Source of the DNA: Fomes fomentarius
Taxonomy: Eukaryota > Basidiomycota > Agaricomycetes > Polyporales > Polyporaceae
NCBI GenBank assembly: GCA_022606135.1
Contig: JABYQN010000021.1
Span: forward strand, 1-64,000
DNA: 64,000 nucleotides
Direction of reading: 5' to 3'
Of this stretch, positions 11,121 to 22,095 are shown in pieces (within the stretch, counting starts at the first letter, position 1; each line of letters begins with the position of its first letter). The notes beneath the pieces were generated by a model. It saw only the letters and a program-made list of their open reading frames with translations. It did not search any database and was not told the DNA's origin. A program made the translations under genes and the position numbers.

Positions 11121-12410
11121 TCACATACCTACAGTCAGCCTGAGCTCAGCAGAGATGGCAGCGTGCAGGTCGCGGTGCAACCGGCTCTCTATCTCTGATC
11201 TCCACCAGTTCTGCCTGTAGCCTGACATGTCGCTCTCCTCTATTGTCAAAGAAAAGCGATGGAGTGTCGGGAACTGTCGGAGAGCATCCGTCATCTCGTT
11301 GCAACCAAGAATGTCGTTCAGAAAACTGCCCCGGTTCACGAAATAGGTATGACAGGTATCGTGCTTGCGGAACAGTGCAGAGTAGAGGGTGATGGTAAGG
11401 TGCATGAGCCGTGGTTGCGTCTGAACAGTGTGTAGAACCGAGAGAAGGTGCTGTATGCGCCATGCCTGGGATGCTGTTGACATCACGGGTTGACCTTGTA
11501 GCAATGAACACCCAACCTCGAAGTACTCCAGTTGTCGAAGTGACTGGATGGCGTTTGACAGAGAGTCTATGTGCGAAATGAGAGGGGAGTTCACTAAGTT
11601 GTCATGAAGCGTACCCGGAATCCCATCATTATAGTACTGCATGTCGGTTACCAGATATCTTACGGAGGACCCAAACATTAGCGGCGGAAAGGGGACTGGG
11701 AGGAGGCCAGTGTACTATCCCATTTATGAGCTTCCGACGTCATCTTATTTTCAAAATATGCGACACACTAGGCGTAGTATAAGGCGGATGAGACACTTGA
11801 AGGGACACAGTCATTTGTGTAGCATTTGCATGGCATGATCCGGGATATAAGGGACAACGTCTGTGTAACAAATACAGCACAGATGCTGAAGTAGGGGCAG
11901 GGTGTATAAAAATCGAATGATAGAAGAGCAATCGCGGGACGTAAACTGCACAGAAATATGAGTGAGTAATGTGCGGAAAGGGTAGAAGAGAATACGATTA
12001 AATCGACGTGGAAAGTCCGAGAACTGACGTGGTAAGTCGAGGTATACATGGACGCAGTTTTTCAAAAGCTGGGGGTCAAGCAACTTCGAATATGAGGTAC
12101 ATAACGCGTGTGTTTCTGTTACTGTGTACCCCTTTACGTGAACTTGGATAACGAGGCTTGCTAGATGGGGTGAGGAGGAGAGGGTCTGTAGAAGGGGGTT
12201 ACACTCGGAGGGACTCTTCACCGAGACATAGTAGAAGAGATTGAATCGAGTGCGAGGGAGCTAGTCATAGCAGACAAGCGCAGTGCAGCTCCAGGTATGA
12301 TATGATTCCTCAAAGAGTATCCTGAACCCGTATGCGATCGAGAAGCCTCCCTGGTAGCAGGCGTTGATTATGTGCTCGCAGACGTCGATAGGGAGGTGGC
12401 TGTTGATCAT
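11121..12410 (-). pseudogene. F-box-like gene, copy 1 of duplicated pair, nonsense mutation
   Basis: The start ATG is at 12410 (MINSHLPIDVCEHII), an F-box-like domain common in polypore genomes. TAG at 12261-12263 replaces the Trp present in copy 2 (ALVCADWLPRTR there, ALVCYD-stop here). Downstream the frame resumes (LPRTRFNLFYYV, SSPHLASLVIQV, FSDFPRRFNRILFY, SSIIRFLYTLPLLQHL). A last exon runs from about 11678 to the stop at 11121, with MFGSSVRYLVTDM, SLRQLEYFEVGC and RQFPTLHRFSLTIEE. Copy 2 lacks about 40 bp of this last exon. Two broken sister copies suggest the gene is carried along in a repeat rather than conserved for function. Confidence 0.75.
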
Positions 12411-12642
12411 GCCGGAGGGACGAGGAGTGAGTGGTGCGGTTATTGAGAGAGTGCAGACTGACGATGGCAGAGGGAGCAAGGTGGATGGAGATGTTTTGAA
12501 GGGAGGGCGAGAGAGGGCAGAACTTGAAGGACAATGAGACGGGTATCCCACGCACTGCCCGATTCACTGGCATCTCAGGATGCCAGTAGTGGTCACATTC
12601 CGAGTCCTGTGAACAGCGAGCAGCTGCTCCTGGGTTGAAGAA

Positions 12643-12657
12643 CACTGTGCGCCCGGG
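12643..12657 (+). repeat. left terminal inverted repeat of CACTA-like element
   Basis: CACTGTGCGCCCGGG, preceded by GAA at 12640-12642. Confidence 0.6.
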
Positions 12658-12710
12658 AGATGGGGATCACGTCCGAATGATATGGGGAAAAGTCCGTTTC
12701 ACCATGAGTT

Positions 12711-12721
12711 CTAGGGGAGAG
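12711..12721 (+). repeat. LINE target-site duplication, 3' side
   Basis: CTAGGGGAGAG directly before the T21 tract (12722-12742); identical to 19169-19179. Confidence 0.85.
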
Positions 12722-13424
12722 TTTTTTTTTTTTTTTTTTTTTGGTATCCTCGTTTATTGCCTGTGAGGGCCGAGCCCTATGGTAGGCAGTACTCTACTAA
12801 GTAGCTACGTCATGCACTATGCTATGTGATCGACTATACGGTAGGAGGGGAAGGGACACAAGGACCGGGGCAGCGCGGTCATGCCATTAGCAGGATGTAG
12901 TAGTGTAGAATTGGCGTGAATCAGAGAGTGGGGTACATAGCGATGAGGCGGAGAGTGGTGCATGGGGTGTGTAGAAGCAGACGGTAACAGCTAACTAGTC
13001 GCAGAGGGTCGGCGGATCGCAGCGTCGCGCTTTCAACCTCAGGGTTCTGGTCGGCGTATCTGCAGCGACGGCGTACACGTGGGCACACCACCGCCTTAAG
13101 CGGGCCTTCCTCCCCCCGAGGCGGGACTACGGGTCACTGTGACGACCATGCCTGGTAGATGTATATGCAGGCAAGGAGAGTGTGAAAAGAAAAGAAAAGA
13201 AAGGAGAGAGAGAACGGGAACCAGTGAGGGAGGGGTGGAGAAGGCCAGCGGAGACGGGAGGGATGAGATCTTGCAGGAAAGTCTTGAGGGCAAAAGAGCT
13301 TGTAAGGATGACCGCCAGGTCAGGGGAGGACAGACGGATGGAGGTTGATAGCTTGCCGTAGTCTGTAAGGAGAGCAGGGGGTTAGCGAGGTATACCATAT
13401 GGAGTGCGAACTACACCGGTGGGG

Positions 13425-16400
13425 TCAGTCATCGTGACCATTGTCATCGCGATCAGGGGCTGTCAGTGTCCCAAAGACTTGTCGAAATCGGGCGGTGGAG
13501 TTGACGTAGTTGAACAGAGGCCGGACAGCCTTCGGGGAGTTCAGGAGCACCTTGAGGCGCCGCCCCGAGAAGCCTAGTGGGGCGTAGTGTGTCGCGCGGT
13601 TCATTGCGAAGTCGGGGCAGGCCAGGAGGAAATGGGCAACCGTCTCGGCCACTTCCCCACACATGGGGCATGTCTCTGAGAGCACCTTGCCGATGCGTGC
13701 AAGGTGCTTATTCAGGGGGACGTGACCGGTGCGGAGCTGAAGGAGAAGGTTAGCATGTCGGCGTGGGAGTGACCCGATGAGCTCGTCGTATTTGGCCGAT
13801 GGGAGCTTGCTGTCAATTTCCATCATCCGGATGCCCCTTCGGGACACCTTCCACCGCGCGCTCGCTCTCCGCTGGAGTTCTGTCGCGAAGTTCTGTCGCG
13901 CCCGTGAGGCACTCAGAGGGAGAGGTCGGCAGAGTGGGAGGGGAAGCTGTGGTGAGGGGGAGGAGCGGCCGGCCGCAGCCTCTTTGGCCGCCGCATCCGC
14001 GTTTTCGTTACCTGGGATGTCGTCGTGGCCTGGCACCCAGCGCAGGGTAAGGCGTAAGGCCGGGTGCGCGCACTTGAGTTTCTCGAGCTGCCGGTGGAAG
14101 ACATCAGTCAGATAACGCCCAGGTGCAGATGAACGCAGCGTGGAGGCCTGAATGGCCGCGGTGTTATCCAGTGCGATCGAGGCCTTATTGATGCGCTGTT
14201 GCTCCGTCCGCAGGAGCTCCAGGCCAAGGATCGTGGCCACAATCTCTGCCTCGTAGACCATATGGCGGGTCGGCGGCCCCAGATGCATGTACAAGTAGCG
14301 TGGTCTCCGTCGTCCCGGCGGGTAGAGCACCGCCGCTGCGCCAACCCCACCATCGATGTCCGAACCATCCGTGTAGACACGGTATGCCCCATGTTGACCC
14401 CAACGTCCATCATCTGCTGCCGCCGCTTCTCTGTCCAGGATGACGTGGGTCTTGTGCCGTGGTCGCCAGTGAGGGTGTACACGTGCTGGCTTGATGCGCT
14501 CTGTGTGCTTGATATCTAAAAAGGGGCGGTAAGCATCCAGAAGCTCGTGAAGGCCTGACCTGTGCGTGCGGACAAGTCGCTTGCCCGCCCGCTGCACATG
14601 CACAGCCAAAGGATGGGATGTCGGGAGTGTGCACAGCCGCACTGCTGCCCGGTGACAGAGCTTGTCTACGAGGAGGTCAAAGGGTAACAGGTTAGCGTGC
14701 GCTTCAAGAACGTCAGTCGCAGTCGATCGGAGAGCACCAGTCATGGCCAAGAGGGCCTGACGCTGTACCATTGCGAGGCGCCGTATGTGCCCCACTGAAC
14801 CATGCTGCCTCTTCTGCCCTGGGAGGGTGCGCACTGGGGTCAGGAAGACGTCAGCAGCGTACATCATACTAGGGATGGCAACCGTGAGATAGAGCCGGCG
14901 TACGACCGCCAGGGGCAGCCCATGTCTAGTGTTCGCCAGACGGCGGATAATGGCTACCCACTGGCTACCGCGCGCATAAGCCAGAGCAACGTGGTGCTTG
15001 AAGCGTAGCCTCTGATCGAGCAGCGCCCCTAGAAAGTGTTGATGGTCCGTGGGGCGCACCACTGTACCATCCGTGAGTGTGAGGGCCGGGCCAAGGTCAT
15101 TGATGCGAGCCTTGCAATTAAGGAGACCGAACTTGTCAATCAAGTAGGACGAATTGTGCACCCGGGACCAGTCAAAGGCGCCACCCGCACGCTCCATAAA
15201 CTGCCGTATCTTGCCGTGGCAGTCCTGGAATGTCGCACCCACCGCAATCATCGCCACGTCATCCATCGACCCCACTGAAGTTTCGCCGTTAGCCGTGCAT
15301 GGACTGTCAATGAGATCCGAGTTGTAGAAGGCGTAAAGGATAACCAATAGCGGGCACCCCTGATCAATCCCACTGAGGATCTCGAAGGTGTCCGACGTGA
15401 AGTCGTCGAATCGGAGTTGCGTACAATGGCCGTTCAGCTTGGTGCGTAGCCACTCCACATACTCCTGTGGGATGCCGCACATGCGGAGATTGTGAAAAAG
15501 ACGTTCCGGGGAGGCCGCCGGGAAGGCCGACTTGATGTCAAGAAAGACCACGGAGGCGACTTGATGCTTGCGCCAGGCGTCCTTGATGGTTTTGGTGACG
15601 AGGTGAATGGAGTCAGTAGTCGTGCACCCAGCCCTACCTCCGAACTGCATATTGGCTAGAAGGGAGCAGTGTTCAGCCTCATATACCAGCACATCTGCAA
15701 CGCACCGGGACAGTATCTTCGACATGCAGTTAAGGAGGGTGATGGGCCGCCATGCCTTGGTGACGGTGTAGTCCGCTTTCCCTGGCTTTTTCAGTACGAC
15801 GGTGTCGGAGAGCTTCCACTGCTCTGGGTAGTAGTTGAGGGTGAAGGTGGCTCAGAATAGCGATCCTAAGAGCGGCGTCAGTGTCTCCGAGCAGTGCCGG
15901 TATACTTCGTTCGGAATCGCATCCGGGCCGGGCGCCTTGAAGGTTCGTAGTGACTGGATAGCCCGTCGCACTTGCGCATCCGTAATTGGTCTGAACTTGA
16001 AGCGGGGGGGAGGGTACGGGCCTTCCGGTAGCGGAGCCGTGCTGGGAGGAAGAAAGAAAGTCTTGTAAAACTCCGCACCCTTGTCGGTGTTCGATTTGAG
16101 CACTGTCGGCTGCCCATCCTCGCCCACTGCATTGATAGGTGGGATGCGGGCACTACCCCCGTCGCTTACCCCTCGCTTGAGGAAACGGTTGGCATCCCAT
16201 ATCGTCTTGGAGTCTACAGAATCAATCCATGCGTTCCAGAAATCCTTCTTCGCAACCCAGATGGCATCAGCGTAACGGTTACGGTAGCTGCGGTACACAG
16301 CGTGAACTGCGTGCCGTGAGTCAGACCGTAGGCGGAACGAGGCTCGCGCAAGCCTCTCCTTCACCGCACGCATAGCAGAAAGGTCCTTGGACCACCATTG

Positions 16401-17354
16401 CTTGCGATATGGCGTGTCTTGCATCAGCGGGACTAGCTCTGCGATGGTCTCCTGTAAGTCGGTCATTAGCGCTTGCAGTACCTCGTCGAACTCGGCGACA
16501 GAGGTGATAGCGTCTGGAGACACGCGTGAGTCCAAGCAGCGAGCGAGGGCTGCGTCGAACTCTGCCCAGTCGACCTTGCGGAAGTCCCTGCGTGGTTGCA
16601 CCGGGGTGGCCACCATCGGGATGTCGATGATGGTCTGTATGGGGAAGTGGTCAGTACAAACCGGCCTGAGCAAAGGGAGAACTTCGCAAGAGTGCATGTG
16701 CTCCAGCACACCCTCAGAACAGAAGACGTTGTCAGGTCGTGTCAGATTCTTCGTGCGCGTGGCCTCTAGCATAGGAAGTTCGGGGGGTAGTGCCATTTCC
16801 AGGCCAAGTTCTGCAAGATGTCGAATCAAAAGGTCAGCTCTGGTCAGATTCTGACGGGTGAAGAGGTGCTCGTTGCGTGGAGAGTCCCAGCGAGGATGGT
16901 GCCGGTTGAAGTCCCCGAGCCAGATGAGTTCATGTTCGCCCTCCTGAGCACAGAGTCGCTGTGCTGCTCTGGATGCTGCGTTGATGGCGGTGTCGAAATC
17001 TCCATCCACATAGAGGTTGAAGAGGTGGATAGAGCGGTGGGCAGTGGTGATGGTGATCGCAGTGACGTCTGGGTGAGGGACAGTGACTGGCGACCAGGAG
17101 TTGGTTGAGAGTTTCTTGCTGACGAGGAGGATGGAGCGCATCCTTCCCGCTGTGTCTGGGTCCCGTACCGTCGGGTAGTGCACCCGCCAGTGTGGGGTGC
17201 CTCGTGTGAGCCGCATTCGATCCAGATACGGCTCCTGTATTGCGATGACGTCGCAGGTCATTGTGAGTACCTTGCTGAGTAGATCGTGCTGCGCCGCGTC
17301 GGACTTGTTGACATTCTGCTGCCAAATACGGAGAGGCGGTTGGTCTGCATTCAT
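13425..17354 (-). CDS. LINE ORF2: endonuclease - reverse transcriptase - RNase H
   Basis: Starts MNADQPPLRIWQQNVNKS at 17354. The endonuclease shows QNVNKS, IQEPYL, WLGDFNRHH, RPDNVF and CTDHFPI. The reverse transcriptase shows WRPITLLNCMSK, FLDIKSAFP, GIDQGCPL and the active-site box SMDDVAM (Tyr or Phe replaced by Met before DD). RNase H has all four acidic residues in YTDGS, VYEAEI, ALDNTAA and NENADA. A CPMCGEVAETVAHFLLAC finger ends the protein. A TGA at 15852-15854 interrupts the frame between LLGSLF and ATFTLNYYPEQW; a CGA Arg codon is the likely ancestor, a single C-to-T change at CpG. Otherwise about 1,308 codons are open, stopping at 13425. Confidence 0.92.
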
Positions 17355-17470
17355 GGTCTACCGTCGTCCGGTGGGGTCCGCTGCCGCTGACTGAGAAAGC
17401 TGTCCAGCTGGGCCTGTGATGGGCCTTGCCGCGAGTCTGCCTGTCTGGGGGAATGATGGCCTATCTGCGA

Positions 17471-19053
17471 TCAGAGAGTGGGAGGAGGGGGTGCGCGCGC
17501 GAGTTCCTCTTCATCTGAGACCCAGGTCTCAGGATTGTCGGTAACAAAGAGCCTAAAGCCAGAGTCAGCGCGACGCAGCTGGTGAGTACGTACCTGCTCC
17601 AGGAAGGCGGGGCAGGACTTGTCCCAGGCTGTGTGCCCGTCGACTCCGCAATTAGCGCAGCGGTGGCGATTCGGGTCCGTGCAGTCACAGAGCGCCGTGG
17701 GGTGCGGGCCCGCGCAGGTGGCGCAGGTGTCGCCTTGCGCCGGACACTCTTTTGCGAAGTGTCCGTCGTACTTCTGGCAGCGCGCGCAGCGCTTGGGCTC
17801 GATGATGTCACGACGGACGATCACCACCCGTCCTGCGAAAACTAGCCCTTTCAAAGCAATGTTAGCCTGGTCAATGCCCGAGACGGTCAGCATCATGAAC
17901 GCCGTGCGCTGGCCTGGGAACCTCTTCGCGAGGGGCTTGATCCAGTCCACGCGTACAATCGCGCCTGCCTTCAGACCGTGGGTCCCTTCTAATTGGTGCA
18001 GTGCCTGGTCGGTCGGGTCGAATTCCACCAGGACGCACTCAGCGACGAGCTTGTAGGTGCGCTCTACCAGCTTCGCGGTTCCCCCATCTTGCGCGAGAAG
18101 CCGGTCGCCACATGGGTGCGGAGGAGCCATCGCGCCGCCACAGCGGAGGACATCGTGAAGACGACGTCCCCTCGACTGTGGATTTTGGCGGACTCCACCT
18201 GAGTGTTGTTGGGAGGCGTGAGCCCTTCGCGCACCATGAGCTCCAGCGCTTGACGGGCCCGCTCGAGAGCCTCCCTGTCGTTGAGGAGTTGCCCCTGGGT
18301 GTCCTTAAGGATCATATTCTTGACCAGCACTTGGCGCTGCAGCAGCTCGGCTAGGTTCACCGCCCGTCGCGTACGCGCGGGGGCTGCATCTAACGTTAGT
18401 TTGGTCGCAGGGGATGAAGACGTACCCCGCTCCAGGCTGGCCGACTTCAACTCCTGCCGCACTACCTCCGCCACCGTGCGCTCGGCTTGATCGACCATCG
18501 TGCAGGCCTTCATCAGCCTGTCCACCCACCCATCCATCTCCTTCCTAGTGTCCTCCACCTTGCTCACTGCTTCTTCTAGCATCTCCTCCACCTTCGTAGT
18601 GTGATGATCGAGTCGCTGAACGACTTGGGTTTCGACCCGTTCCGCGATCTCCGCGACGGCCGAGTCTTGAGCCTTGCGGGTGAGTACCGCCTTAGCGAGG
18701 TGTGCGAAAGCTAACAGGCCGACCCGCGCCAGCTCCCTCGCCGGAGCCGCCATCGCAAAGTGGAGCAGGCCAGTAACGAGCGCTTCCTCCGACACGCTGG
18801 CGTCCCCGGCCGGGACCAGTTGCTTACCGCGCAGGAAGGTCACCGCGGCGTCGAGGTCGGGGAGCGCCTTCTCGGCCTCTTTGAATAGGTCGGCTTGAGT
18901 CCTGGGAGCCGTTTTTGCTGTCCTCGTCGCCGGAGTCTGATGCGCTGCATTGGCGCCCGTCTCGGGTGCTGCTTTGCTTCGAATTCTACCGCTGGTCGTG
19001 CTTCCTGAGCGGCTTCCAGGGCCTGATGACGGTATAGAGTTCGTAGGACCCAT
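17471..19053 (-). CDS. LINE ORF1: nucleic-acid-binding protein with zinc knuckles
   Basis: Starts MGPTNSIPSSGPGS at 19053. A helical, probably coiled-coil part (residues about 130-200, EMLEEAVSKVEDTRKEMD) is followed by a single-strand-binding-like segment and three zinc knuckles: CARCQKYDGHFAKEC, CATCAGPHPTALC and CANCGVDGHTAWDKSC. The frame breaks at a run of five C at 18081-18085 (+ strand); one more base there joins GFSRKMGG to TAKLVERTYKLVAEC. With that restored length the protein is about 527 residues. ORF1 ends 116 bp before ORF2 starts. Confidence 0.85.
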
Positions 19054-19168
19054 AGTAAGCTATGCTAGTACCCCAGGTAGCTCGCGTACCGCACGCTGTA
19101 GTCCTCCCCTCGAGGAACTAGGGCGTGGGAAAAAACGAGATGGTGGTGGTGTAAAGCCAAGGAGAGTC

Positions 19169-19179
19169 CTAGGGGAGAG
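19169..19179 (+). repeat. LINE target-site duplication, 5' side
   Basis: CTAGGGGAGAG, identical to 12711-12721. Confidence 0.85.
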
Positions 19180-20148
19180 TTGGGGCTGGTGAATCAAGGC
19201 GTAAAGACTCACAACTACTGATCCCTAATCAACATAGGGACAGTCACTTTGCATAACAAACGCTCGTCTGATGAGCTGATGGGACCCGAGCAGACCTCGG
19301 AAGAAGCCGGCATTGCGCAGACTGTGACTTGTGCCTTCGCGACGGTCGCGTCAAACTTGCTCTCCACCTCCAAGTCTCGCTCCGCTCTCGTCCCTAGGCT
19401 CCAACCCCCGTCGAAGTTGTGCCACAGACATCTGGCCTGGGTACTAGGTTCTTGTGCTTGCTGCTCTTCCTGGTATCTGTGGCTCGGTGCTTCTGGCTTG
19501 TCAGTTTCTCTGTGTTGCTACCCGTTTCTAGTGCTTCCCTGGGATATGCATGGCTGCCTCGCTCTGGGTCTTACCTCACCGGGTCATGGGTCTGATGTAT
19601 GCAGAGTCAGGTCAGGATACAAGGTGGAGGTGTGGTCGATTTCGTCTATGTCGTCGCTGGTGAGTGTTTGTGGCACATGATTCAGATCTTGAGTGCATAC
19701 ATATCTGATGTGTTCATGTCACACACTGTGTCGACTCAGGATGAGTACATGCACTGTTTGTATGGAGTTTATAATTCGCTTCCGGGCCTGGCCCCATGTA
19801 CCTGTTCTTGTAGCAGTTGTGTATGTGTGTACCTGTAGCTGTGAATTATATTCTTTCAATGCTCCCCTGCACAGTATTAATGCTCCGTCAACGAGAGAAA
19901 CCCGATGTAAGAAGAGGTTTCCCCCTACGATAATCGAGTAGGACCCCAAAACCGCCCAGAACTGCTTGGAGAGCGTGCGAACTACATGGTAAACTATTTC
20001 ATTTTCCTGGTGGAAGTGCGCATGTATTCACCCAGCCATCGACCGCGGAGGCGCCCGGGAGGCGCCGAATAGCGAGGAACATTCACGATGTTTTATCTTC
20101 GTCTTCATCGAGTCTTCACCCAGAATCACTGGGTGAAAACTACCCAGA

Positions 20149-20163
20149 CTCGGGTGCACAGTG
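20149..20163 (-). repeat. right terminal inverted repeat of CACTA-like element
   Basis: Reads CTCGGGTGCACAGTG on the plus strand, followed by GAA at 20164-20166. Confidence 0.6.
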
Positions 20164-20540
20164 GAAGCCAAAGAACGTACATCCTGCGCAGTCCTGGTCT
20201 GATGTGCTGACAACATCCCAATGACAAACCTCTCACAGCCCGCTCCGCTTGGTTCCCAGGCTGCTGCCACCATCTTCTCGTACATCCTCTATCCTCCGAC
20301 TTATTCCTCGCCTATGTGAGAAGATGATCGTGGTTCTGCCCTTCACAAACGCATCTCGAGGATCACAAGAGATAAACATCAAGTTTGTAACTCGTCCACT
20401 CACTGACTGATCCCGTGCGGCACTCGCAATTGCGATCCGAGGATCCCCGAGTCGCCGAGTTCCACACAAGTCCTACTCAGCGGTCAAAGATCTGTGCACG
20501 ATTGGCATTGGATTAAACTATCATGATTGCGTATACTGGG

Positions 20541-22095
20541 TCATCGATTCAAGTTGAACATATTACAATCCAAGGGATCATCAGTCACCCATGTACCTCC
20601 GATTTTCATAACAGCGCCCCGGCGCACGAATGTAGCCTGCTGTAGCGTTACTACCTCACGTCTGTATCTTAGAACTGCATCTTCCAGCGTTGGTATCAGT
20701 TCTACAAAAGCTTGAAGAATCTTCTCAGCATCGACGGCAATCGCTAGTTGACGCTCTGCGGACCCCTCCGATGACGGCCACTGTAAACTGATGTCTATCC
20801 GAAGGCGGCGGAATGCACCTGGAAGCATGGCAAGAGATGCAGCAAGGGAGGACTACAGTTCAACACGTTCAGCGTGAGCTTCAAGACAAATAGACAAGTG
20901 TCGCTTGCCCCAGAACAACTTGAACAGTACCCACCAGTGCAGAAGCAACATGATCCTGGTGACATTCGCGGATCAGACAGGTGACGACGAGACTTTCGAG
21001 GCGCGGTGCACCCTGCGTTCGCAGGACCGAAGAGAGGCTGTCTGTGGGATGGCACAGAATCCCCGAGAACCCGAAGATATTCAGGTGTATTGGTCGTGCA
21101 TCCGCAAGGACTGCTAAGAGCAGGGGTAGGTGCCTGTCATCTTCTATGTAATTGTCTAGTCTGATATGTGAAATGCGGCAACTGAGAGCGAGAGCATAGA
21201 GGTCGACAAGGAATCCGTTGCACTGAACGAGCTCCTGCCAGCTGGGGTGCTTGGACGCAGGACCGAGGTGTTGGACCTCGCGTTGACTGCGTAGATTCGA
21301 GGTGCGATATTCATGTTCATCGTCTAGTCGTGACAGTATTTCGACCGTGAGGTGTGCAAGATTCGGAAATGCGCGAATGTACGGGATGAGGTCGACGCGG
21401 CCACGATGGCAGATCGATAACGTACGCATCATGGGATACACTTCTGGGTAGCAGGAAGGCGTGTACTGCACTTCAGGAACAAAGGGACTGTGGTATTGAA
21501 GCTCTGTCAGAGTCGATGTCCACCTCCCGAAGAGCTGCACCGGGTGCGAAGAGACCCATGGAGCGCGTTCGGATTCGAGGTCTGATATGTTGAGTTGGAT
21601 AGACCTGAGGTTGGCTGATTGGAGGGAGAGGAAGGATTGGCATGATCGCGGACCCGCTTCATACATGTCGATTCGCCGGAGAGACGGGAGGGAGGAGATG
21701 GCGTCACCTATGACCGGCCAGTTCACCATCGTATACTCTCTGATCCTCACAGCCACAAGGCCAGTCATGAGAGCGAAGGCATCTGCTAGCTCTTTGGCGG
21801 TATCTGGTGACAGGGGAGCATGAACCGGAAAGTGGGGATTGTAGCGAAGAGCAAGGTGGCGGACGAATGGATAGCGCGGCTTCTTTCTCTTCCCTGGACG
21901 GAGGAATTTGACAAAGCCTGCAGTCGAAAATTCGTCATAAAGCGATATTACATAGTTTCGGAGCATGGATGCTGCGGCTTCGTGAGAGAAGAAGGTGCAT
22001 GTGCAGATGAGCGTCGCGCAGGTTTTTGGGGGGCAGTTGACAGCGATCTCGCGCAGGATATCCCAAGGCAGTGCAGGCTGAAGGACCTCCGTCAT
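20541..22095 (-). CDS. F-box-like/LRR protein, 480 aa
   Basis: Start ATG at 22095 (MTEVLQPALPWDILREIAVN), followed by CTFFSHEAAASML, the usual fungal F-box-like layout. Exon 1 is 20931-22095. A 112-bp intron (20819-20930, GTACTG..TTCCAG) joins in phase to exon 2, 20541-20818, giving ALVGAFRRLRIDISLQW and a stop at 20541. The rest is leucine-rich with LRR-like spacing (SLPSLRRIDMYEAGP, FPNLAHLTVEILSRL). By family knowledge it would be an SCF substrate adaptor. Length, exon layout and style match the gene at 42993-44679, so the two are paralogs. No lesion seen. Confidence 0.75.

Larger units (their letters stand above)
12722..19168 (-). mobile_element. full-length LINE (EN-RT-RNase H clade, Tad/I-like)
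   Basis: The element lies on the minus strand: 5' end at 19168, two ORFs, a 3' untranslated region of about 680 bp and a poly(A) tail seen as T21 at 12722-12742. Both ends abut an 11-bp direct duplication (CTAGGGGAGAG), the signature of target-primed reverse transcription. The domain order, zinc-knuckle ORF1, then AP-type endonuclease, reverse transcriptase and RNase H in ORF2, fits the Tad/I group. Only one nonsense change and one indel disturb the coding region, and the poly(A) is long, so insertion is probably recent. It sits inside a CACTA-like element. Confidence 0.93.
12643..20163. mobile_element. CACTA-like (EnSpm/CMC) non-autonomous element, containing a nested LINE
   Basis: The left end reads CACTGTGCGCCCGGG and the right end is its near-perfect inverted copy (CACTGTGCACCCGAG on the minus strand), 13 of 15 bases matching. 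Both ends are flanked directly by GAA, the 3-bp target duplication expected of CACTA elements. Without the LINE and one copy of its target duplication, the element is about 1.06 kb and has no transposase. The paralogous segment at about 31780 lacks it. The interior 19180-20163 holds no gene I can support. Confidence 0.65.
9980..20370. repeat. duplicated segment, copy 1 (split by nested transposons)
   Basis: Sequence 9980-12642 plus 20164 to about 20370 matches 28262 to about 31990 (copy 2) in direct orientation along its whole length, for example the GAGGAGTTCGAATCCTGCTT stretch at 10120 and 28405, the F-box-like gene on the minus strand, and the GACAAACCTCTCACAGC stretch at 20224 and 31832. 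Removing the insertion at 12643-20163 leaves about 2.9 kb, the same as copy 2 without its MITE. This is a dispersed repeat or segmental duplication carrying a gene; no terminal repeats were found. Confidence 0.8.

Noticed and set aside
13139..19192. Plus-strand frames across the LINE
   Set aside because: All are shadows of the GC-rich minus-strand ORF1 and ORF2.
19249..19941. Plus-strand frames between the LINE and the right CACTA end
   Set aside because: No transposase motif, no splice logic, strongly Ser/Cys-rich; treated as non-coding interior of a non-autonomous element.
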